27,231 nucleotides of DNA from a virus. Where the stretch lies: positions 1 through 27,231 of IMG/VR virus record IMGVR_UViG_3300017963_000668. One strand, 5' to 3'. This document shows, piece after piece, positions 1 through 5,877 of the stretch. A program made the position numbers and the translations under genes. Position 1 is the first letter of the stretch. Every line of letters starts with the position of its first letter. Under the pieces are notes generated by a model. That model was not told where the DNA came from, did no database searches, and worked only from the letters and a program-made list of their open reading frames with translations.

Positions 1-35
1 CGGCGCGATTATGAGGCATCGTTTTCAGCCTTTTT

Positions 36-46
36 GGTACAGTACC
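36..46. promoter_or_regulatory. Perfect 11-bp palindrome upstream of outer-membrane gene
   Basis: GGTAC-A-GTACC is a perfect inverted repeat 60 bp upstream of the gene at 106. It lies just upstream of the FNR-type boxes. It may be an operator half of the same control region, but no regulator is identified, and a chance occurrence is possible. Confidence 0.3.
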
Positions 47-50
47 TTTT

Positions 51-77
51 TTGATCTGGATCAATGATTTAGATCAA
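51..77 (+). promoter_or_regulatory. Tandem FNR/CRP-family boxes and promoter
   Basis: Positions 51-64 read TTGAT-CTGG-ATCAA, an exact match to the FNR/Anr/Dnr consensus TTGAT-N4-ATCAA. Positions 64-77 read ATGAT-TTAG-ATCAA, a second copy with one mismatch, so the centres are 13 bp apart. A -10-like TATCTA lies at 85-90, which would put the start near 97 and the first box near -40, close to the class II activator position. A good Shine-Dalgarno (AGGAG, 95-99) precedes the ATG at 106. The inference is oxygen- or nitric-oxide-responsive control of the next gene. The boxes are seen directly; the regulator is assumed. Confidence 0.5.
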
Positions 78-105
78 TGATATTTATCTATTTTAGGAGT
101 TTGGC

Positions 106-1032
106 ATGATGAAGATTTTTATGATTTTGCTTTGTTGTTCGTTCTACAGCGTCACGATATTTGGAGCGTGTATGGGAGGAGTGCCGGTCTGGGGAACAGG
201 TGATGACCGTGAGTCCTGCGCTATTAAACAGAATTTAAAAAAGGAGGAGCAGCAACTTAATATTCAAGAGAAGAAGAAAGAGTTGGAATTGAAACGTAGA
301 GGCATAGAAAACAGCGGCACTGGTGCTGGCACTGGCAATACCAATGTGATACTCGGCGGTATCAATGATTTGATTGGCGGCGGTAATGATAATGTCGAAA
401 TGGCGCAGGCCATGCCGTTTTCGCAGCATCAATTGCGTATTGAGCTTATGCCCTATGTGATCCCTGGAGCATATCAATTTGACGAGCCTGGCATGCCGAA
501 GGGCTACTCGTTCGGAGTGGCTTGGGAATACTACCTGAACCGCAATCTCGGTCTAGGTTTGGTAATGCAACAATGGGAGAAATCAGGCGGACGCGGTTTT
601 GATCCAATAATGTCCGAACAGAGAGACGGCTCAGGAGATACTGCTGTATTTTTCCCCGGAGCAATCGACAGTTTGAGATATACTTCGTATATAGCATACG
701 CCAGTATCAATGCGGCTATCAGCGAATCATGGAATTCGATTCTTAGATTAGGTGTAGGACGTACTCAGATAGACGTGAAATATGAGGATATAGACTATGC
801 CAAACATCCCTACGCCCATCAGCCGGACGACAACACGTATACCGATACGGCGTCATTAATTGCAGGTTTGGCTATAGAGCATATAGCCTCGACAGGAACC
901 AGGTTAGGAGGCGAAATCAGGTATCATAACGCCCGCAACGATACGGACGACTATACGGAATACCTCAATATGGGGAGCGTACAAGTCGTTTTCTACGTTC
1001 AGTTCATGCTGACCCCCCTGGGACTGCTTTGA
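106..1032 (+). CDS. Exported outer-membrane beta-barrel-like protein
   Basis: The 308-aa product starts with a short hydrophobic Sec-type signal (residues 3-21, ending IFGA before Cys22, so a lipoprotein is possible). A charged, Lys/Glu-rich coiled-coil-like stretch follows at about 42-65, then a Gly/Thr/Asn-rich linker at 66-95. From about 105 to the end the sequence alternates in the manner of amphipathic beta strands and is rich in Tyr, Trp and Gly (for example YSFGVAWEYYLNRNLGLGLV), as in OmpA/OmpW-like barrels. The start is fixed by AGGAG six bases before the ATG; ATG at 109 is an alternative. The gene stands alone behind an FNR-type promoter and before a likely terminator. It may be a lysogenic-conversion (moron) gene that modifies the host surface, or flanking host DNA. 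The specific barrel family is not recognised. Confidence 0.55.
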   Translation: MMKIFMILLCCSFYSVTIFGACMGGVPVWGTGDDRESCAIKQNLKKEEQQLNIQEKKKELELKRRGIENSGTGAGTGNTNVILGGINDLIGGGNDNVEMAQAMPFSQHQLRIELMPYVIPGAYQFDEPGMPKGYSFGVAWEYYLNRNLGLGLVMQQWEKSGGRGFDPIMSEQRDGSGDTAVFFPGAIDSLRYTSYIAYASINAAISESWNSILRLGVGRTQIDVKYEDIDYAKHPYAHQPDDNTYTDTASLIAGLAIEHIASTGTRLGGEIRYHNARNDTDDYTEYLNMGSVQVVFYVQFMLTPLGLL

Positions 1033-1043
1033 ACGTAATTTCG

Positions 1044-1061
1044 GCGTTTAAACGCTTTTTT
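1044..1061 (+). terminator. Possible intrinsic terminator after outer-membrane gene
   Basis: GCGTTTAAACGC is a perfect palindrome (stem GCGT/ACGC, loop TTAA), followed at once by six T residues on the plus strand, 12 bases after the stop codon. The stem is short, so efficiency is uncertain. Confidence 0.45.
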
Positions 1062-1113
1062 CTGCCAGCCAATAGGCGGACGCGGCGTGTTACGTAATAG
1101 TTTAAGGGAAAAA

Positions 1114-1833
1114 TTAACGCCGATAACGGTTCAACATGCCGCTTTTTCTGATAGACATATCCATAGCTTTGTGAAACTCCTCATTAGCTACGGCTGGTGT
1201 AATCATTCCGACTGCTCTTGACATCCACGGCTCTTTAACGGGTTGAACGTTTTTAGGATCGAATGATTGAACCCTGACAATTTTATTTTTAGGAAATCGC
1301 CCTTTAAATAGATACAAACCTCTTTGTAGACGTTTATAGCGCACAGGCAGAAAAAACGGCTGCCTGTATTTTTTCCTATTTAATGTTTGCAGAAACGCCA
1401 CAATCTGATTGTTACTCAATCCGACGTCCGCAGGCTTAATGAATTTCGCGGACGGCTTCAAGCGGAAGCGCGGAGCGACTTTCCGTTTCCAGTTCCCTAA
1501 ACGCGCCGCTCTGGTTTGCACTCGTCGCCTGTCTGTCCGTTTGCCTGTTTCCTGCTCAATCCACCCCGAAAAACGTTCTCTTTTAATGGAGCCAGCCTCC
1601 GAGACTGGTTTTCTGAGACTGGCTTTTTGTACCTTTACGCTTCCTCTAACAAACCCCGGAGCGCGTATTGTCATGGTCCGTTTCAATTCGCCTAAAACGT
1701 TCTCCCGCGTCTTGAATGCCAAATTGTTGACCGTTCCCACTCTGGCAAACCGGTGAGCCTTCTTGAAATCCCTATGAAACTGATTCCAAGTTCTAATGTC
1801 GCCCTCTTTGAATTGAAAAGATATTTTTCCCAT
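1114..1833 (-). CDS. Basic phage virion-like protein (minor tail/neck type)
   Basis: The 239-aa protein is very rich in Lys and Arg. The middle part (about 50-120) contains APGFVRGSVKVQKASLRKP, then ERFSGWIEQETG and RVQTRAARLGNWKRK. This resembles the HK97-gp10/minor-tail type of phage protein, which typically has an Arg-rich strand region followed by an F-x-G-x-x-EQE-x-G motif. The assignment is by pattern only. The ATG at 1833 is preferred; a TTG at 1848 would add five residues. It is the only minus-strand gene in the left third of the window, and it is separated from the tail operon by the whole plus-strand cluster. It is divergent from the ParA gene, and the 100 bp between them must hold both promoters. 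It could be a displaced structural gene or a DNA/RNA-binding protein. Confidence 0.4.
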   Translation of the reverse strand: MGKISFQFKEGDIRTWNQFHRDFKKAHRFARVGTVNNLAFKTRENVLGELKRTMTIRAPGFVRGSVKVQKASLRKPVSEAGSIKRERFSGWIEQETGKRTDRRRVQTRAARLGNWKRKVAPRFRLKPSAKFIKPADVGLSNNQIVAFLQTLNRKKYRQPFFLPVRYKRLQRGLYLFKGRFPKNKIVRVQSFDPKNVQPVKEPWMSRAVGMITPAVANEEFHKAMDMSIRKSGMLNRYRR

Positions 1834-1851
1834 TTTTTTTGCCTGCAAAAA

Positions 1852-1894
1852 CCGGTTTTTGGTTGATTTAAAATATTTTTTATTGTTAAAATAA
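1852..1894 (+). promoter_or_regulatory. Sigma70-like promoter, copy A of a duplicated block
   Basis: A -35 TTGATT (1863-1868), an 18-bp spacer and a -10 TAAAAT (1887-1892) lie upstream of the ParA gene. This 43-bp block matches 3018-3060 at 35 of 43 positions without gaps, and the -35 and -10 elements align exactly. A shared operator within the block is therefore likely. Confidence 0.55.
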
Positions 1895-1934
1895 CGCCAT
1901 TCGCGAAACGGAAACTTTTAACAATAAAGGAAAT

Positions 1935-2540
1935 ATGAAAACAAACGAAAAAATACCGCGCCTCATGGTATTCAACGCCAAAGGCGGAGTAGGCAAGACG
2001 GCCATAGCCGTCAACTTGGCCTTGACTTATGACTACGGCATTGTCACTAATGACAAACTGAGCGTCATTGATCAGGTTCTACCTGCTGAAAAGAATATCA
2101 TTTTATTGAAAAATGAGCCAATCCCGCCAATCCCGGACGACTGGCCCATCATTTTCGATTTCGGCGGCTATCCTGACGAAAGAGTCCTGGATGCTATGGA
2201 AATGTCGGACTTTCTTCTTATACCCGTATTGCCCCACAAAGAAAACATCCAAACCAACCTCGATTTTATCCAGGAAGCTCTGAAATATAAAGACCCGCAT
2301 CAAACCTTGCTTATTATCAACCAAACTGTTAAAAACCAGTATGAGCAGGTTAAAACGGTTTTTAACGAGTTTTACCCTGAATTACCGATTTTTAGTGTTA
2401 AACGTTCGGCTGTTTTTACCAGGATGTTCAACCGGAAAACTTCCGTCAAAGAACTTGCGGAACGCTCCAAACTCAACGCCCGGCATTTTACGCCCGTAGC
2501 GAATCAGTTTAATGAAATCATGAATTATATCAGGAGCTAG
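1935..2540 (+). CDS. Small ParA/ParF-like partition ATPase
   Basis: The 201-aa protein carries the deviant Walker A box of ParA/MinD ATPases, KGGVGKT at residues 16-22, with both signature lysines (K16, K21). A Walker-B/A'-like strand follows, IIFDFGGYPDE at about 72-82 with Asp75. ParA ATPases form nucleotide-dependent polymers or gradients on DNA that segregate low-copy plasmids and plasmid prophages. The length fits the short type Ib class (ParF-like, about 200 aa), which lacks an N-terminal DNA-binding domain and works with a ribbon-helix-helix partner. No ParB follows: the next gene is a zinc-ribbon protein. An RHH protein is encoded 3.1 kb downstream at 5665. The gene is first in its operon, behind the promoter at 1852-1894. 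The family call is firm; a partition role here is inferred. Confidence 0.85.
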   Translation: MKTNEKIPRLMVFNAKGGVGKTAIAVNLALTYDYGIVTNDKLSVIDQVLPAEKNIILLKNEPIPPIPDDWPIIFDFGGYPDERVLDAMEMSDFLLIPVLPHKENIQTNLDFIQEALKYKDPHQTLLIINQTVKNQYEQVKTVFNEFYPELPIFSVKRSAVFTRMFNRKTSVKELAERSKLNARHFTPVANQFNEIMNYIRS

Positions 2541-2541
2541 T

Positions 2542-2991
2542 ATGTTTATTTGTCATGATTGCAGTAAAAAAATAGATATAGAAAACATCTGTTTTGTTCA
2601 TGAAGGTCCGCCGCAAAATTGCATTGCGCATGAGGATTGCGGCAACCAAGCAATGTTTTGGGTTGGAAATGTATTGCAGGATGAATGTATTGACGCCTTA
2701 AAACGCTGGGAAAAATTTTATGGAAAATACCAAAAAAACGCTCGGTTTAGCCAAATAGCTACAAAATTGCAGATGGACAATATTGAAGCGCAAATAGATA
2801 TGACTGTTGCTATACAGTACGCCAATGCCATCAAAACGGAATATTCACGTATGCTGGCCGGTGATCCCGTGCCGGAAGAGGAACAATTTAAAAACAAACC
2901 TCGCTGCCATTCCTGCGGAAGTATTCATTTTCATCAAACCGGAGCTTGTCGAACCTGCTCTGTTTGCGGCGAGTCTCAAGGCTGCGGCTAA
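2542..2991 (+). CDS. Double zinc-ribbon protein
   Basis: This 149-aa protein has cysteine pairs at both ends. The N-terminus has C4/C7 and further Cys and His at 17, 20, 27, 30 and 33. The last 30 residues hold C122, C125, C136, C139, C142 and C148 in the order CHSCG, then CRTCSVCGESQGCG. That tail resembles the C-terminal Cys-rich tail of B12-dependent ribonucleotide reductases and other CxxC zinc ribbons, but no catalytic domain is attached. The centre (about 45-115) is mostly helical and charged. The ATG follows the ParA stop by one base with AGGAG in position, so the two are co-transcribed and probably translationally coupled. The function is unknown; binding to nucleic acid or a protein partner is the usual role of such ribbons. 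Confidence 0.6.
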   Translation: MFICHDCSKKIDIENICFVHEGPPQNCIAHEDCGNQAMFWVGNVLQDECIDALKRWEKFYGKYQKNARFSQIATKLQMDNIEAQIDMTVAIQYANAIKTEYSRMLAGDPVPEEEQFKNKPRCHSCGSIHFHQTGACRTCSVCGESQGCG

Positions 2992-3017
2992 TTTTTTTGA
3001 TTTTTTAAATATTTTCT

Positions 3018-3060
3018 CCGGTTTTTGCTTGCTTTAACCAGTTTTTTATTATTATAATAA
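3018..3060 (+). promoter_or_regulatory. Sigma70-like promoter, copy B of a duplicated block
   Basis: TTGCTT (3029-3034), an 18-bp spacer and a perfect TATAAT (3053-3058) lie 50 bp upstream of the gene at 3109. It aligns without gaps with the block at 1852-1894 (8 mismatches in 43). It should drive the second part of the plus-strand cluster. Confidence 0.6.
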
Positions 3061-3086
3061 AGGCAGATTAACGCACAAAACCAAAA

Positions 3087-3103
3087 AAAACTCTAAAGGA
3101 GAA
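3087..3103 (+). repeat. 17-bp Shine-Dalgarno leader repeat (second copy 3623-3639)
   Basis: The 17 bases ending in AAAGGAGAA before the ATG at 3109 recur exactly at 3623-3639 before the ATG at 3644. Each contains a strong ribosome-binding site. The identity beyond the SD core points to duplicated translation leaders, so both genes are probably made at high level. Confidence 0.6.
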
Positions 3104-3108
3104 AGAAA

Positions 3109-3612
3109 ATGAAAATCGATAAATCAAAACTTTTTAAAACAGCCTGGAAGATCGCTAAAAAATCCGCCGCCGAATGGAATCGACCTCATTTGCCGCATAT
3201 GCCAGCGAGAGATTTTTTTGACGCTGCGTTAAAACAGGCATGGTTGGAAATCACTCATAAAATAGACGCGCTCCGTATCAGCGAATTGGGAGATTATCGA
3301 AAATTAACTCATTTCCATCATATGTGCGCGGCTGATTTCAACCGCGTTTTCGGCGCGCCAATCTGCAATGTAGGCCGCGAAAATCCATTGTTCTACGTAT
3401 CCCCCGCGTCTATCGCCGAGATTAAAGAATTTTTTCCGGCAAAAAATTTGATCGATTTTTTGGAGCAAGGCGCGAAATGTCACATATCCGAACAGCCTGG
3501 AGGTTTCTGGTTAGTCGATTTCAAACCCCTGCCGCCAAAAATCGGCACGGCTCCAAATCCGAAATTGAGAGAAATACTGGACTGGACGGAATACCCGCGC
3601 GTAAATTCGTAA
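3109..3612 (+). CDS. Hypothetical early phage protein, 167 aa
   Basis: The N-terminus reads LFKTAWKIAKKSAAEWNRP and then FFDAALKQAWLEI. This helical pattern is common in small phage and plasmid proteins of unknown role. Residues 60-115 include a His-rich stretch (THFHHMCAADFNRVFG). The C-terminal part (about 120-150) looks like a beta-rich segment. There is no signal peptide or membrane segment, so it is cytoplasmic. It has the strongest expression signals in the window: a promoter with a perfect -10 at 3053 and an AAAGGAG leader. It is first of the genes that lead to the CRISPR-like array. No enzymatic motif was recognised. Confidence 0.55.
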   Translation: MKIDKSKLFKTAWKIAKKSAAEWNRPHLPHMPARDFFDAALKQAWLEITHKIDALRISELGDYRKLTHFHHMCAADFNRVFGAPICNVGRENPLFYVSPASIAEIKEFFPAKNLIDFLEQGAKCHISEQPGGFWLVDFKPLPPKIGTAPNPKLREILDWTEYPRVNS

Positions 3613-3643
3613 TAACTCACGAAAAACTCTAAAGGAGAACAAA

Positions 3644-3922
3644 ATGGAAAAGTACGAATTGTTGAAAATTGATGTCGGCCCGTATCGAGATGTAGTCGAA
3701 AAGGAATATAAAACCACAAATAGTTGGAAGGACGTTTTGGCATTTATCAGGGAAACTGAAGGCACAACAGACAGCATAGGGCTACACATCAGGTTTAACG
3801 GTCTGGATTATACGGATATGGACGCCGGAATTATCTACAGAGTCGCCGAATCAAACGAATGCTCTATTTCAAAGGTAACGCTCAAAAAACTACATGCATA
3901 TTGCGATATGCACGACGTATAA
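3644..3922 (+). CDS. Hypothetical small acidic protein, 92 aa
   Basis: This soluble protein of 92 aa starts MEKYELLKIDVGPYRDVVEKE and ends with a Cys/His-containing tail (ECSISKVTLKKLHAYCDMHDV). It has no transmembrane or signal segment. Its leader is identical over 17 bp to that of the preceding gene, and it lies 31 bp after it, so the two are probably co-expressed at high level. The family is not recognised. Small, strongly translated, acidic early proteins in phages are often inhibitors of host factors, but nothing in the sequence shows a target. Confidence 0.55.
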   Translation: MEKYELLKIDVGPYRDVVEKEYKTTNSWKDVLAFIRETEGTTDSIGLHIRFNGLDYTDMDAGIIYRVAESNECSISKVTLKKLHAYCDMHDV

Positions 3923-3930
3923 GGATAAAA

Positions 3931-4122
3931 ATGGACGCCGAACAAAGACAGTACGAAATAGAAAAATTAGCTACCCGCCTTGAAAATATCGATTATGAAT
4001 TACAGGCAGTTGCTCAATCCCACGGGTATCAAAGCAAGGAATACGAACAACTGGAAGAGCAACAAGACGCAGTGGAAGAACAATTAGCCGCGCTAGAGGA
4101 TGAAATGGACTATGAAATGTAA
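3931..4122 (+). CDS. Hypothetical 63-aa coiled-coil protein
   Basis: The start at 3931 is chosen because AAGGAT at 3921-3926, overlapping the stop of the preceding gene, is correctly spaced. An in-frame ATG at 3859 would overlap that gene by 64 bp. The product is almost all Glu, Gln, Leu and Ala with heptad-like spacing (for example EQLEEQQDAVEEQLAALEDE) and is strongly acidic, so it should form a coiled coil. It ends nine bases before the first CRISPR-like repeat, so transcripts of this gene would run into the array. Possible roles are a small inhibitor or a structural spacer; the sequence does not tell. Confidence 0.5.
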   Translation: MDAEQRQYEIEKLATRLENIDYELQAVAQSHGYQSKEYEQLEEQQDAVEEQLAALEDEMDYEM

Positions 4123-4130
4123 GTCCATAA

Positions 4131-4324
4131 GTTCCCCGCCGCGCGGGGATGAACCGGTGTTAGATTAGATTAAAAAAATTATCGATCAAGTTCCCCGCCA
4201 CGCGGGGATGAACCATAATTCAGAGTTTTAGCGCAAAACTATAATATCGAGTTCCCCGCCATGCGGGGATGAACCGGAGCGTTCCGCATTTTCCAATAGT
4301 TCCCCGCCCTGCGGGGATGAACCG
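4131..4324 (+). CRISPR. Four-repeat cas-less CRISPR-like mini-array, type I-E-like repeats
   Basis: Repeats lie at 4131-4156, 4190-4215, 4251-4276 and 4299-4324, each about 26 nt. Each has a 5' arm GTTCCCCGC, a variable triplet, and a 3' arm GCGGGGATGAACC (then G, A, G, G). CCCCGC and GCGGGG form a perfect 6-bp stem, and the outer GTTC/GAAC also pair. The only other differences are in the loop: CGC, CAC, CAT, CCT. The repeats closely match type I-E repeats (the E. coli repeat shares GTTCCCCGC and GCGGGGAT, but its loop is one base longer). Intervening sequences are unique: 33, 35 and 22 nt (periods 59, 61, 48). A normal I-E period is 61. No cas gene and no typical leader are present. It may be a phage guide array, an RNA anti-CRISPR, or a set of regulatory hairpins. 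Confidence 0.75.
4224..4245 (+). promoter_or_regulatory. Palindrome and perfect -10 element inside the second spacer
   Basis: AGTTTT-AGCGC-AAAACT (4224-4240) is an inverted repeat that overlaps TATAAT (4240-4245) by one base. A transcript from this -10 would begin around 4252, at the first bases of the third repeat. No good -35 is seen at 17 bp, so activity would need an activator or would be weak. This suggests the spacer may be a promoter/operator rather than an acquired protospacer. Confidence 0.35.
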
Positions 4325-4351
4325 ATAAAACAACCTTAACCGTAAAACGCT

Positions 4352-4948
4352 ATGCCTGATATAAAATCTCAAATTTTCAGGGTTGAAATTTACTATATCA
4401 ACCCTCAGATCAAAATACATTCCAATATCAGCCCGGAATCATTTCGATATGGAAGGCCCCGTCTTTTCGATACTCGCTATATAATGCTTCATGCCGGACG
4501 CGAAAAGTCGCAAGTGAAAAAATTCAATCAAGCACTCCAAAATTTTATGCGGAATTGGAGATGTAAATATAAAAATGGCCAGCCATTCAAAAATACCAAC
4601 GCCAAAATATGGCCGCAATACTTTTCTTTCTACCAAAAAGATCACGATTTAATCCGAAAAATGATGTCCGCTCCGGATTCAATTCTCATTTGGGCAATGA
4701 CGAATCAGGAGCAAAACTGGAATTCCGGTTGGGACTCCGTAACATTTTCCAATCCGATTTATTTCACTAACGGTATTTTTGAGTGTTTTGAAGGAGGACA
4801 TGATCAAACCACTCTCAGAGTTCAGCTAGATAAAAAACGAGCGTATGCGGTTATGCTGGCGGGCATGGGAGAAGAGGACAAAATATCCGCCGAAGCTCTC
4901 GCTTCAATGCACACTCAAAACCCAAAATACTGGATAAACTATGAATAG
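4352..4948 (+). CDS. Unrecognised 198-aa protein just after the mini-array
   Basis: This soluble protein of 198 aa lies 27 bp after the last CRISPR-like repeat. The centre has an aromatic, Lys/Asn-rich stretch (KFNQALQNFMRNWRCKYKNG, then IWPQYFSFYQKDHDLI). Later residues include DSILIWAMTNQEQNWNSGWD. No catalytic motif is recognised. There is no good Shine-Dalgarno before the ATG at 4352, unlike the other plus-strand genes. The next in-frame ATG (4484) has none either, so translation may depend on the upstream hairpins or on coupling. It overlaps the next gene by 8 bp. The position next to CRISPR-like repeats in a phage makes it a candidate for an anti-CRISPR or a partner of the array, but this is guilt by association only. 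Confidence 0.5.
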   Translation: MPDIKSQIFRVEIYYINPQIKIHSNISPESFRYGRPRLFDTRYIMLHAGREKSQVKKFNQALQNFMRNWRCKYKNGQPFKNTNAKIWPQYFSFYQKDHDLIRKMMSAPDSILIWAMTNQEQNWNSGWDSVTFSNPIYFTNGIFECFEGGHDQTTLRVQLDKKRAYAVMLAGMGEEDKISAEALASMHTQNPKYWINYE

Positions 4949-5210
4949 CGAAAAATATAACCGCCCTCCTCCCCCAATGGATCAAAATAATATTCTGCTG
5001 AAGAAGCTGAAAAAACGCTTTAAACTAAAAGACGCGGATTTATGGCACATTTGGAACCTAGGAGGCATAGACTTGTCAAAAAACGCCGCAAAAACGTTTA
5101 CTCAACCGTTCGGCCATAAAAACTATCGCAAGTGCGATGATGAAAGTTTCCTAAAATTCATAGACGGCCTAACCCGATTTTTAAACGGCGCGGTATATGA
5201 TGATTTTTGA
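4941..5210 (+). CDS. DUF1456/YehS-like protein
   Basis: The 89-aa product has the order typical of the DUF1456 (E. coli YehS) repeat. A helix LLKKLKKRFKLKDADLWHIW is followed by GGIDLSKN, an aromatic/Gly stretch (FGHKNYRKCDD), then SFLKFIDGLTRFLNG. In the family this reads roughly as LRxALxLxD, a GxxxS motif, C-x-D and LxxFLxGLI. Family members usually hold two such repeats in about 150 aa; here there is one. The biochemical function of the family is not established. The gene overlaps the end of the 198-aa gene by 8 bp, so the two are translationally coupled. The call rests on pattern matching by eye. Confidence 0.5.
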   Translation: MNSEKYNRPPPPMDQNNILLKKLKKRFKLKDADLWHIWNLGGIDLSKNAAKTFTQPFGHKNYRKCDDESFLKFIDGLTRFLNGAVYDDF

Positions 5211-5221
5211 GGATTTTATAA

Positions 5222-5662
5222 ATGAATCAACGTAACTGGATAAACGACATAACGAAAGTCGCAATTCCTCCAATCGGAAAACATAAACGGTTGTCTGTCT
5301 GGACAGATACGCATGAAGACAATTTAAACCAAATAATTTTCGACGTGTTGTCTTTTAATAAAAAAGAATTCTCGGAAAGTTGCGCAATTAAAGTTTGCAT
5401 GCTTGAAGAAGGCGAAAAGATGCCGATACGCAAGCCGTTCAAAGCGCATGCCCTTGACAACCGCCCGCCAAAACCGTTTACGCGGATAGAAAGCGATCAA
5501 GTTAAGACGTTTGCTTGCGCCGTTAAAATAGAAGATTCCCCACATTTTTTATTGTTTAAATTTACATGCGCGTATGATCATTACGTGCATATTCTGTATG
5601 TGAAAAATTGTTTTATAGACGCGGTTTTGCCGCATCAAATCCCAACATTAGAAGAGTTATAA
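5222..5662 (+). CDS. Hypothetical 146-aa protein
   Basis: This is a soluble, mixed alpha/beta protein with no signal peptide or membrane helix. Visible parts include an N-terminal RLSVWTDTHEDNLNQIIFDV segment, a Lys/Arg/Pro-rich middle (MPIRKPFKAHALDNRPPKPF) and a beta-like C-terminal half (HFLLFKFTCAYDHYVHILYV). It starts 11 bp after the DUF1456-like gene and is followed within 3 bp by the RHH gene, so it belongs to the same transcript. No family was recognised. A shadow frame in the opposite direction was discarded because coding context and spacing favour this strand. Confidence 0.5.
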   Translation: MNQRNWINDITKVAIPPIGKHKRLSVWTDTHEDNLNQIIFDVLSFNKKEFSESCAIKVCMLEEGEKMPIRKPFKAHALDNRPPKPFTRIESDQVKTFACAVKIEDSPHFLLFKFTCAYDHYVHILYVKNCFIDAVLPHQIPTLEEL

Positions 5663-5664
5663 CT

Positions 5665-5877
5665 ATGGACCTGAAAGAATTCAAAAAACCGAAATCAAAG
5701 GGCATCCTCAAGGAAGTCGCCCCCAAGAAAACGAAAAAACAAAATTTGTCCGCCAAAGTCTATATGTCGTTCACTCCGGAGGAGAAAGAAAAACTTCAAA
5801 CATTGGCGGACGACTACGGAGTGAACAAAGTCGCCACAATCATTAGAATGCTGCTGAAAAACCATGGATACATATGA
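5665..5877 (+). CDS. Ribbon-helix-helix DNA-binding protein (ParG/CopG-like)
   Basis: The 70-aa protein has a flexible, Lys-rich N-terminal tail (residues 1-27). A short beta strand follows (SAKVYMSF, 29-36), then two helices (TPEEKEKLQTLADDYG and VNKVATIIRMLLKNHGY). This is the layout of ribbon-helix-helix repressors, and the basic tail plus RHH body matches ParG-type centromere-binding proteins (about 75 aa), which pair with short ParA ATPases. The ATG at 5665 is chosen; the longer frame from 5608 would overlap the preceding gene. A small ParA is encoded at 1935-2540 but is not adjacent, whereas parF and parG normally are. It may bind the duplicated promoter blocks at 1852 and 3018. The fold is well supported; the partner is inferred. 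Confidence 0.7.
   Translation: MDLKEFKKPKSKGILKEVAPKKTKKQNLSAKVYMSFTPEEKEKLQTLADDYGVNKVATIIRMLLKNHGYI

Noticed and set aside
1409-1756. 115-aa open frame on the plus strand
   Set aside because: It lies antisense to the basic virion-like gene at 1114-1833 and has no Shine-Dalgarno. It is a shadow frame.
4131-4156. ATG inside each repeat as a start of small peptides
   Set aside because: The frames end within a few codons in repeats 1, 2 and 4; repeat 3 reads only into repeat 4.
4131-4324. Repeats read as a series of intrinsic terminators
   Set aside because: The stems are strong but no T-run follows any of the four, and their sequence identity extends beyond the hairpin.
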